Shown: piece after piece, positions 1-5,397 of the stretch
Layout: the number at the start of each line of letters is the position of its first letter
Position numbering within the stretch: position 1 is the stretch's first letter
Origin: Flavobacteriales bacterium
GTDB taxonomy: Bacteria > Bacteroidota > Bacteroidia > CAIKAF01
Assembly (NCBI GenBank): GCA_025451235.1
Contig: JANWKT010000007.1
Location: 375,511-439,510 of the forward strand
DNA: 64,000 nt
Direction: 5' to 3'
The notes under the pieces: model-generated
Told to the model about the DNA's origin: nothing
What the model saw: only the letters and a program-made list of their open reading frames with translations
The model's database searches: none
Program-made: the position numbers and the translations under genes

Positions 1-159
1 AAATTGAACGAGCAAATAATCGAAAATTATGATAAAATTGTGGTCTCACGAAAACAGGAAAATTTCGGCAATATATTTCTTGTTTTTCTTCTTGGTGCCA
101 CTTCAGTCTTTGCTACCGTATTGTTCTTTTTCTCACTAAAGAAGCAAAAAAAACCGTAA
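1..159 (+). CDS. C-terminal end of a small membrane protein (partial)
   Basis: The frame is open from the first base and ends at TAA 157-159, giving 52 residues of a gene that begins left of the window. Residues about 24-44 form one hydrophobic stretch rich in Phe, Leu and Val. It is followed by SLKKQKKP, a typical positively charged cytoplasmic tail. The visible part is therefore a single C-terminal transmembrane anchor after a short polar segment. Function cannot be told from this fragment. The stop codon lies 5 bp before a strong inverted repeat (165-333) that separates it from the next gene in the same direction. Confidence 0.6.
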   Translation, partial: KLNEQIIENYDKIVVSRKQENFGNIFLVFLLGATSVFATVLFFFSLKKQKKP

Positions 160-164
160 ACAGT

Positions 165-333
165 GGCTAACTTACAACTTACAAAATTTTCTACATCCCC
201 CTAAATTCAACGTTTTTAGCCCTTAACCCGCTTGGGCTTACTAAAATAATTTAAGCCCTGCTAGTCTTTTTTTATATGGTTAAAGTTTTGTACTTTTAAT
301 ACCGCAACTTTGTAAGTTGTATATCCGTTAGCT
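165..333 (+). repeat. attC-like imperfect inverted repeat between two same-strand genes
   Basis: The left arm GGCTAAC (165-171) then TT then ACAACTTACAAA (174-185) pairs with the right arm TTTGTAAGTTGT (309-320) then ATATCC then GTTAGC (327-332). This gives 6 bp, an asymmetric 2x6 interior loop, then 12 perfect bp, enclosing 123 nt with its own smaller hairpin (GGGCTTA 234-240 with TAAGCCC 252-258). Arms ending in CTAAC/GTTAG with an asymmetric bulge, placed just after one stop codon and 8 bp before the next ATG, resemble integron attC sites (R''-L''...L'-R'). The length of about 169 bp is more than usual for attC, and no integrase is in view, so this is an interpretation only. Confidence 0.4.
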
Positions 334-340
334 ACAAGCA

Positions 341-1216
341 ATGAAAATTAAATCTCTCATATTTATTCTTGTTTTATTGACAAGTTGTCAATTCAATAAA
401 TCTGTTCACAAAGACCTTATTTCTGGTGCATATACCAAGGAAGATGGGCTTAGTTGCGAAACCATAAAGATCAAAGTGAATGGTACTGAGGATAACCGTA
501 GTTCGTATATCTACGGAGAAAAGGTTGAGTTTATTTTCAATAATATATCCGGATTTGAGAAAAAAGACGGAATGGTATATCCCGGGCTTTCAATATTGGT
601 TATGAAAAATGCAAATGATACCATGGAGTATTCTCCGGATCTTTTCAGCGATAGAGGAGGAACTGATATATCGCCGCTTCAATTGCGGGCAAGATTTGTT
701 TGTACATTTCCCTATGAAAATTCGGAAAAGTATAAAGTATATATCAAGATCTGGGATAAAAATGGAAAAGGTACATTTATCTATGAAATGCCGTTTAATG
801 TGGAAGAAAATAAATTGCTCCGAGTTAAATCTGAAGGCATCGAATATTCTGAAATTTATTTGTGGAACAAAAGTTCAGAATACATGGTAGCGGATAAGCA
901 TATAAACTTAAAAGATACCTTCCTATTAGTCCTAAAAGGTTTGAATGGGATAACTGAGGTGGAAGGACGATGTTATCCTGCTTTTTCAATAGATATTACA
1001 GAAAGCAAAGGCGAAAAAGCTCTTTCTAACCCTGATCTGTTTGAGGAATCTGAAGAAACTGGTTTGAGTGCCGGGGATTTTAAAAAAAATCCGCTGCGTA
1101 TTATCATCACATTTACTCCAGGAGAAATGTATAATCCATGCCGACTAAAGGCTTCATTAACGGATAGAAAATCAACCAAAAGAATTGATATAGAAGCCGA
1201 GTTGGAAATAGAGTAG
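341..1216 (+). CDS. lipoprotein with two tandem copies of one domain
   Basis: This is a 291-residue protein starting MKIKSLIFILVLLTSC, a signal peptide with lipobox LTSC and Cys16 as the lipidation site, so it should be anchored in the envelope. The body holds two related halves. Residues about 60-155 contain VYPGLSILV, SPDLF, GGTD and RFVCTF. Residues about 190-291 contain CYPAFSIDI, NPDLF, TGLS and RIIITF at matching spacing. Each half is rich in alternating hydrophobic residues, as expected for a beta-sandwich. No family was recognised. Start ATG 341 follows the attC-like repeat directly. It could be an adhesin or binding lipoprotein, but no function is claimed. Confidence 0.75.
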   Translation: MKIKSLIFILVLLTSCQFNKSVHKDLISGAYTKEDGLSCETIKIKVNGTEDNRSSYIYGEKVEFIFNNISGFEKKDGMVYPGLSILVMKNANDTMEYSPDLFSDRGGTDISPLQLRARFVCTFPYENSEKYKVYIKIWDKNGKGTFIYEMPFNVEENKLLRVKSEGIEYSEIYLWNKSSEYMVADKHINLKDTFLLVLKGLNGITEVEGRCYPAFSIDITESKGEKALSNPDLFEESEETGLSAGDFKKNPLRIIITFTPGEMYNPCRLKASLTDRKSTKRIDIEAELEIE

Positions 1217-1280
1217 CAAGCCAATAGATCAACTAACCGAAATTATGTTTGCCAGTAGCTAACTCCTTTTTGCAAATATG

Positions 1281-1312
1281 GCCAGCTAACTTCTTTAATT
1301 GAAGTTAGTGGC
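1281..1312. repeat. short hairpin with GCTAAC/GTTAG arms
   Basis: GCCAGCTAACTTC (1281-1293) and GAAGTTAGTGGC (1301-1312) pair around the 7-nt loop TTTAATT, with one extra G bulged out on the left arm. A second GCTAAC sits at 1258-1263, preceded by CAGTA, much like the CAGTG-GCTAAC at 161-171. It follows the lipoprotein gene by about 65 bp. It may be the right-hand counterpart of the structure at 165-333 or simply the terminator of the lipoprotein gene. There is no long U tract, so a terminator role is weak. Confidence 0.4.
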
Positions 1313-1337
1313 TATTAAACCGCTTAGCACAATTCCC

Positions 1338-1365
1338 TACGTATTTCTACGTACTCATTTACGTA
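1338..1365 (+). promoter_or_regulatory. triple TACGTA box (putative activator site)
   Basis: Three copies of the palindromic hexamer TACGTA start at 1338, 1348 and 1360. They lie 60, 50 and 38 bp upstream of the -7 element of the T9SS cargo gene. The 10 and 12 bp spacings put them roughly on one face of the helix. The same arrangement occurs at 2639-2666, and two boxes at similar distances occur at 58933-58947. NarL/LuxR-type regulators bind heptamers containing TAC, so such a regulator is a possible binder; this is inference. Confidence 0.5.
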
Positions 1366-1397
1366 AAATTCATTTAAGCGCAGTATTCTCCATCCTC

Positions 1398-1405
1398 TAC
1401 ATTTG
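1398..1405 (+). promoter_or_regulatory. -7 promoter element TACATTTG
   Basis: TACATTTG matches the Bacteroidota primary-sigma -7 consensus TAnnTTTG and lies 25 bp before the ATG at 1430. There is no clear TTG at -33, which fits a promoter that needs the upstream TACGTA boxes. Confidence 0.55.
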
Positions 1406-1429
1406 TTCCAACAAACTAAAGAATGAAAT

Positions 1430-2557
1430 ATGAAAAATTGTATTACTCTTTTTATCAGCGCTTATCTCCTCCTTTCATTGGCCAATGCTCAATGTATTTC
1501 CTCAGGTCCTACGGACGCTGCCCTGAGTTCCAATAATACGGATATAGGCACCGTGGCCTGGACCAATATGTCTGCTACACAAGTATCAGACGATAACAGG
1601 GCCTCTGTGAGTATATTGGTGGATACCAATACTACTATCACCTCTAATTATTTATATATACAAGGTTTTGGATTTAGTATTCCGGCTGGATCAACCATTT
1701 GTGGAATTGAGATCAATATTGAACTCAGACAAGTGGGTGCAGTATTCGGAAGCTCATCGGTAAGAGACAATTCGATCCTTTTGCTCGATAACAATGGTCT
1801 TATTGCAGGATCCAACCATGCATCCGGTACGGAATGGTCATCTTCGGATGAGAACAGGACCTATGGTAATAGTACCGATATGTGGGGTTTAACCTTAACT
1901 GAGGCTGATATCAATGATCCTGATTTTGGGGTGGCAATCTCCGTTAATCTGCAAGCATCTATTACTGCTATGGTATTGAGCGGTGAGATAGACCATGTTT
2001 CAATGGCTGTACATTATAGTTTGCCTCTGCCGGTAGAACTGTTAAGCTTCGAGGCGAATCATGTGGATCGTGAAGTTACTTTAACCTGGGCCACGGCCTC
2101 AGAAACCAACAATGCATTTTTTTCCATTGAGCGTTCAACAGATGCCGTTCATTGGGAAAGAGTGGGACAAGTGTCGGGTGCCGGTAACAGCAATGTTCAG
2201 CAGGATTATAGTTTTGTGGATCAACAGCCAAGCACAGGTATGATCTATTATCAATTAAAACAAACCGATACAGATGGTGCGGAAACATTAATGAAAACAA
2301 TTTCAACCCATGTTGATGCAGTTGCTGATATCATCGCATACTATGATCCTAGCTTTGAAGCAGTGGTGATCCATGGTATTCCTACTGGAGAAAAATTCAT
2401 GGTAGATATCTATGATATCTCAGGAAATAAAATAACAGGATTAGAGGGAGAAGCCTCAGAAAAAACGATGATCCCGGTTAAATCAGATTTGAAACAAATA
2501 TGTTTTGTATCGATTGAAACAGTTCATGGAAAAGTAGTTCATAAATTGTATTTCTAG
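1430..2557 (+). CDS. secreted T9SS cargo protein
   Basis: 375 residues. The N-terminus has a signal peptide ending LANAQ (about residue 20). Residues about 25-195 are a beta-rich domain of unknown type containing VAWTNM and a GSTICGIEINIELR stretch. From about residue 200 (LPVELLSFEA, then VTLTWATASETNN and YYQLKQTDTDG) follows the linker module found before many T9SS sorting domains. The last about 75 residues, with VDIYDISGNKITGL and a GKVVHKLYF end, resemble a type A sorting domain, though the usual YPNP start is missing. It should be exported through the outer membrane and released or attached to the surface. A shortened duplicate follows at 2730. Confidence 0.85.
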   Translation: MKNCITLFISAYLLLSLANAQCISSGPTDAALSSNNTDIGTVAWTNMSATQVSDDNRASVSILVDTNTTITSNYLYIQGFGFSIPAGSTICGIEINIELRQVGAVFGSSSVRDNSILLLDNNGLIAGSNHASGTEWSSSDENRTYGNSTDMWGLTLTEADINDPDFGVAISVNLQASITAMVLSGEIDHVSMAVHYSLPLPVELLSFEANHVDREVTLTWATASETNNAFFSIERSTDAVHWERVGQVSGAGNSNVQQDYSFVDQQPSTGMIYYQLKQTDTDGAETLMKTISTHVDAVADIIAYYDPSFEAVVIHGIPTGEKFMVDIYDISGNKITGLEGEASEKTMIPVKSDLKQICFVSIETVHGKVVHKLYF

Positions 2558-2576
2558 GAATGATGTTTGGTGTGCA

Positions 2577-2606
2577 AAGCTTCGCCCAATTTGGGCGAAG
2601 CTTTTT
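2577..2606 (+). terminator. Rho-independent terminator
   Basis: AAGCTTCGCCCA (2577-2588), loop ATT, TGGGCGAAGCTT (2592-2603) form a perfect 12-bp stem followed by a T run. It lies 20 bp after the stop of the T9SS cargo gene and ends that transcript. Confidence 0.9.
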
Positions 2607-2638
2607 CTATTCATATCCTATGCAACCAGGAAATCCCC

Positions 2639-2666
2639 TACGTATAACTACGTACCCGATTAAGTA
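2639..2666 (+). promoter_or_regulatory. second triple TACGTA box
   Basis: TACGTA at 2639 and 2649 and the variant TAAGTA at 2661 repeat the 10 and 12 bp spacing seen at 1338-1365. Distances to the -7 element at 2699 are again 60, 50 and 38 bp. The whole upstream block of about 110 bp was evidently duplicated with the gene, yet the boxes have stayed closer to each other than the DNA between them. Confidence 0.5.
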
Positions 2667-2698
2667 AAATCAATATAATTAAAGTAACCTCCATCCTA

Positions 2699-2706
2699 TA
2701 GTTTTG
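2699..2706 (+). promoter_or_regulatory. -7 promoter element TAGTTTTG
   Basis: TAGTTTTG matches TAnnTTTG and sits 24 bp before the ATG at 2730, the same geometry as the promoter at 1398. Confidence 0.55.
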
Positions 2707-2729
2707 CATCAACAATTAAAGAACGGAAT

Positions 2730-3128
2730 ATGAAAAATTTAACTGCATTATTTATCCTCTCTTACTTTTTCCTGCATGGTTTGGCATATAGCCAACATAC
2801 TAACTCCTATCCCATGGATGAAAGCCTGATCTCCAATACTGAAATCGATACGGTTGGCTGGAGCACTTTACCTGACGATGAAAGATTGGATGATTCGAAA
2901 ATGGAAATCTATTATGATCATGCTTTTGAATCGGTAGTGATCGATGGCATTCGTTCAGGTGATAAGCTGATCGCTGAGATCTATGATATTACCGGGAATA
3001 GAATAACCGGATTAACGGTGCAGGGTCCTGAAAAGATCATGATCCCCGTTACAGATATATTAAACCGGATCTGCTATGTGTCGATTGAAACGATCAAAGG
3101 AAAAGTAGTTCATAAATTGTATTATTAA
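2730..3128 (+). CDS. mini T9SS protein: signal peptide plus sorting domain only
   Basis: 132 residues. A signal peptide (MKNLTALFILSYFFLHGLAYSQ) is followed by about 30 residues, then directly by a C-terminal sorting domain with EIYDITGNRITGL and GKVVHKLYY. Both ends match the gene at 1430: DESLISNTEIDTVGW corresponds to DAALSSNNTDIGTVAW, and the last 70 residues align throughout. About 230 residues of the middle are absent, so it looks like an internally deleted duplicate kept in frame. It has its own promoter and TACGTA boxes. It could be a small cell-surface peptide or a decaying copy; the intact frame favours a functional product. Confidence 0.75.
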   Translation: MKNLTALFILSYFFLHGLAYSQHTNSYPMDESLISNTEIDTVGWSTLPDDERLDDSKMEIYYDHAFESVVIDGIRSGDKLIAEIYDITGNRITGLTVQGPEKIMIPVTDILNRICYVSIETIKGKVVHKLYY

Positions 3129-3183
3129 AAAAAAGTTTTGGGTTGGTTGGTTCTACGCCCCGATTTGTATCGGGAAGTGGATG

Positions 3184-3208
3184 AGAGGCGCTACGGCGCC
3201 TCTTTTTT
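3184..3208 (+). terminator. Rho-independent terminator
   Basis: AGAGGCGC (3184-3191), loop TACG, GCGCCTCT (3196-3203) then TTTTT. It is the transcript end of the mini T9SS gene, 55 bp after its stop. Confidence 0.85.
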
Positions 3209-3325
3209 GATCTCACAATCTCATCCTTATCAATTCGCCTGGCGGCTCATATCATTGGTTCCCGCAGACTTGATAGCTATCGGAGTCGCGGATTTTTTTT
3301 TGCTCGCATTCGCTGCCGCGAAGGC

Positions 3326-3359
3326 CTTACTTTTCTTTGCTTGCCCAAAGAAAAGTAAG
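3326..3359. repeat. hairpin repeat in long intergenic region
   Basis: CTTACTTTTCTTTG (3326-3339) and CAAAGAAAAGTAAG (3346-3359) form a perfect 14-bp stem around the 6-nt loop CTTGCC. It is part of 3209-4012, about 800 bp with no convincing gene; open frames in it read repeats. It resembles REP-type intergenic palindromes common in Bacteroidota. Confidence 0.7.
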
Positions 3360-3362
3360 CAA

Positions 3363-3382
3363 CCTGCCTGCCGGCAGGCAGG
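3363..3382. repeat. 20-bp palindrome, copy 1 of 2
   Basis: CCTGCCTGCCGGCAGGCAGG is a perfect palindrome. An identical copy lies at 38316-38335. Here it stands between the hairpin at 3326-3359 and sequence continuing AAGAAAGGGC, as if inserted into another repeat. When translated it yields peptides such as PACRQAG, which mark spurious frames. Confidence 0.85.
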
Positions 3383-3395
3383 AAGAAAGGGCAAA

Positions 3396-3481
3396 CCCGA
3401 AATGCTAACTTTGGGCTTTTGCTTTTCACCTTTGCCCAACGCCGCCTAAGCCGCAAAACCCAAAGTTCACACCATTTCGGG
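3396..3481. repeat. long imperfect inverted repeat
   Basis: CCCGAAATG (from 3396) with AACTTTGGG (to about 3415) pairs with CCCAAAGTT (from 3459) and CATTTCGGG (to 3481). Two blocks of about 9 bp are thus separated by short unpaired bases around a loop of about 43 nt. There is no coding signal. Confidence 0.6.
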
Positions 3482-3493
3482 AAGAAGCCTCCT

Positions 3494-3599
3494 GCAAGCC
3501 ACATTATCTGCAAGATAGTTAGTTGACTAAGTTACCTGCTTACTTGCAATTTCGTTGGTAATTCTTTTACCCACGAAAATACCAGATCATGTGGCTTGC
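3494..3599. repeat. inverted repeat enclosing further hairpins
   Basis: GCAAGCCACAT (3494-3504) pairs perfectly with ATGTGGCTTGC (3589-3599). Inside are TGCAAG/CTTGCA (3509 and 3543) and a hairpin TTTCGT.GGTAA/TTACC.ACGAAA (about 3550-3577). The result is a branched, cloverleaf-like fold of about 106 nt. Whether it is transcribed is unknown. Confidence 0.55.
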
Positions 3600-3617
3600 A
3601 CGTAGGGGGAAGGGCCT

Positions 3618-3773
3618 CATAAGACGTCCATAGTAAAACAAGGATAAATGAAGGGTAGTGAACCCATGTTTGAGGTCCAGCTGTCCAAATTTTTGCAAAA
3701 AATTTGGGTAACAGCGTAAACGAGTTTGGGTGAACGACCGGAATGTTCCGTAGTTTTACATGGATGTCTTATG
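3618..3773. repeat. 156-bp concentric palindrome (MITE-like or structured RNA)
   Basis: The outer arms 3618-3639 and 3753-3773 pair over about 20 bp. ACCCA (3662) pairs with TGGGT (3727). GCTGT (3680) pairs with ACAGC (3711). CCAAATTTTT (3685-3694) pairs with AAAAATTTGG (3698-3707) around a 3-nt loop. All four pairs share one centre near 3696, so this is a single nested hairpin, with a side hairpin CGGAA-TG-TTCCG at about 3739-3750. Termini pair best, as in a palindromic mobile element, but an RNA role is possible. No coding signal. Confidence 0.6.
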
Positions 3774-3791
3774 CAGCCTTGACTTTTTTGT

Positions 3792-3819
3792 CTACTTTTT
3801 GTGTCAAGACAAAAAGTAG
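3792..3819. repeat. hairpin repeat followed by a short direct repeat
   Basis: CTACTTTTTGT (3792-3802) and ACAAAAAGTAG (3809-3819) pair perfectly around GTCAAG. Downstream, TCTGCGGGA occurs at 3893 and again at 3936. These are the last repeats before the lipoprotein gene at 4013; nothing gene-like is seen in 3820-4000. Confidence 0.65.
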
Positions 3820-4012
3820 AACCCTCGCGGTAGCGAAACAAGAGTATAAGGAAAGCAGCCGTGTGGTTCTTATTCCGCGAAATTCTGCGAATTCTGCGGG
3901 ACCTAAACAGATGAGCCAGCGAAGCGTCAGGTGAATCTGCGGGAAACAAAATACACCTCCCCCGTATCTTTTTCCAAAACCCTGCATTATACCCCGTATA
4001 ATGCAGCTACAT

Positions 4013-4894
4013 ATGAAAAAAAACCTTCTCCTCCTCCTCTCCCTTACCGCCCTCCTCAGCCAAAGCTGTGGAAAACCCTCCAACACCCAAAAAGACCCTC
4101 TACCTTCTCCCGAAAAAAAAGACTCCACCCGGATCGAAGAAAAGGATAGCAATCAACACCTGGTACCCCACAACCTTTCCTGCGAATGCAGCCCGATTAA
4201 AGAAAGGAATGCCTATGATGTAGACGTTCGTTTTTCACAATGGGGCGAAGAACATGATTCTCTCAAGGAAAAAGCACTTTTTGATGCCTATTCTCATGAT
4301 ACTTCCTTTAGAAAAATAAAATGCATTGGGTTCAGTGGATATTCCACCATTCCCAAACGTTTCAGGATCTTTAAAAATGTGGAATATGTGGCCTTCACCG
4401 GGGTGGGTAACTGGACTAATAAAGATGTAAAGATCACAGGACTCGATATGTTCCCTCGATTAAAAGGGATCTTTTTTTGGGGAGGTGCCGTTGGCATCGA
4501 TACCACCGAGCAATGGTTGAAACAAATCGAATATGTGAGTTTAGGTAAATCCAGGGTATTTAATTTTCCCCCCTTCCATTTAATGCCCAATTTGAAAATT
4601 ATAGAAGCTTCCCATTCGGGGTTTGAACCTTTCCCCAAAAATATCAATTCTTTGCATTGCTTACAAAAGATCATGCTGGTGGAATATCATGGGGGTAAAG
4701 AAGGAGCGGTAGACCTGACCCAAATAGACTTGGACAATTTCCCTTGTTTACAAAAAGCATATTTTTCGGGAGGTACCAAGGGGATCCCGCAAGGGTTAGA
4801 TACAAACAGGACTTTTGAGTTGTATTTGCGGCCTTATGGATTGAGTAAGGAGGATAAGAAAATAGTGGAGGCTTATAAAAAAAGGAGGAGATGA
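4013..4894 (+). CDS. LRR-like lipoprotein
   Basis: 293 residues from the second in-frame ATG. That start gives a clean signal MKKNLLLLLSLTALLSQSC with lipobox SQSC; the ATG four codons earlier adds only MQLH. A Pro/Lys/Asp-rich linker (about 20-50) leads to a C-terminal region with loosely spaced leucine-rich units: LDMFPRLKGIFF, IEYVSLG, LMPNLKIIEAS, INSLHCLQKIML, LDNFPCLQKAYF. These read as irregular LRRs, suggesting protein-protein binding at the cell envelope. Function unknown. The gene sits alone between repeat-rich spacers, with A-rich codons at its start. Confidence 0.7.
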   Translation: MKKNLLLLLSLTALLSQSCGKPSNTQKDPLPSPEKKDSTRIEEKDSNQHLVPHNLSCECSPIKERNAYDVDVRFSQWGEEHDSLKEKALFDAYSHDTSFRKIKCIGFSGYSTIPKRFRIFKNVEYVAFTGVGNWTNKDVKITGLDMFPRLKGIFFWGGAVGIDTTEQWLKQIEYVSLGKSRVFNFPPFHLMPNLKIIEASHSGFEPFPKNINSLHCLQKIMLVEYHGGKEGAVDLTQIDLDNFPCLQKAYFSGGTKGIPQGLDTNRTFELYLRPYGLSKEDKKIVEAYKKRRR

Positions 4895-4908
4895 AAATTG
4901 CCCTTTGG

Positions 4909-4997
4909 TTCTCGATACGGGTTGTGTTCTCGTTGCCCTTCCAGTCTATATAGCCAAGGCAGAGCTACTTGAATTGACAACCCTACTCGAACCGACA
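4909..4997 (+). repeat. dispersed repeat copy A (inverted relative to copy B), nested
   Basis: Left arm TTCTCGATAC (4909-4918), stem GGGTTGT (4919-4925) with ACAACCC (4977-4983), right arm TACTCGAACCGACA (4984-4997). The 51-nt loop itself contains a degenerate pair of arms (TTCTCGTTG from about 4927 and CTACTTGAATTGACA at about 4965-4979), as if one element had inserted in the loop of another. It stands 3 bp from the stop codon of the GIY-YIG gene. Arms match copies B (5341) and C (41307) while the stem sequence differs. Confidence 0.7.
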
Positions 4998-5000
4998 AGG

Positions 5001-5312
5001 TCAATTTTTTTTATTTTTTCGTTTAGAAAAATCTTTTTTTGAAAGTAATGGTAATAGTTCCAACTCTCCCTTGATCAATGCCTCTTTTTTCTTTCGACTC
5101 CATTTTTTTAAACGTTTTTCAACCATGATGGCATCCATAGGTCCTTTTATTTTCTCCTGGTAAAGAAGTTTTACGGGAAGTCGTTTTGCTGTATAACAGT
5201 TAGGATCAATGGCATCTTCATGCTCTTTCAAACGTCGAGGAACATTGTTGGTAACACCCGTATAATAGGTATTATCAGCGCAAAGGAGCATATAAACAAA
5301 TAGGGACCTCAT
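5001..5312 (-). CDS. GIY-YIG family nuclease
   Basis: 103 residues from ATG 5312; a TTG at 5339 would add nine residues. The start VYMLLCADNTYYTGVTNN is the GIY-YIG core (first strand VYMLL, then YYTG in place of YIG). It is followed by RRLKEHE (the conserved Arg of the helix), YTAKRLPVKLLYQE and VEKRLKKWSRKKKEALI (catalytic Glu, then basic helix). The length fits the stand-alone UPF0213/YhbQ-like group, single-domain putative endonucleases. The gene occupies exactly the interval 4998-5340 between two inverted copies of a repeat, so it may travel with them or act on them; that link is inference. Confidence 0.85.
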   Translation of the reverse strand: MRSLFVYMLLCADNTYYTGVTNNVPRRLKEHEDAIDPNCYTAKRLPVKLLYQEKIKGPMDAIMVEKRLKKWSRKKKEALIKGELELLPLLSKKDFSKRKNKKN

Positions 5313-5340
5313 CCAATAAAAATAAGGATTTTTGAGCAAA

Positions 5341-5397
5341 TGTCAGTTCGAGTAGATTTTTATCCGACCGATAGGAGGATAAAAATCGTATCGAGAA
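5341..5397 (-). repeat. dispersed repeat copy B
   Basis: On the plus strand: TGTCAGTTCGAGTAG (5341-5355), stem ATTTTTATCC (5356-5365), 11-nt loop, GGATAAAAAT (5377-5386), then CGTATCGAGAA (5387-5397). Arms are the reverse complement of copy A; the perfect 10-bp stem is unrelated in sequence to A's. The next bases CTA (5398-5400) are the stop codon of the VWA gene. Confidence 0.75.

Noticed and set aside
3138-3513. Open frames on both strands in the spacer after the mini T9SS gene
   Set aside because: They read through a terminator, hairpins and the 20-bp palindrome (giving PACRQAG-type peptides) and have no protein-like features.
3617-4152. Overlapping frames of 60-130 codons on both strands
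   Set aside because: They run through palindromic repeats and the real lipoprotein start; composition is not protein-like.
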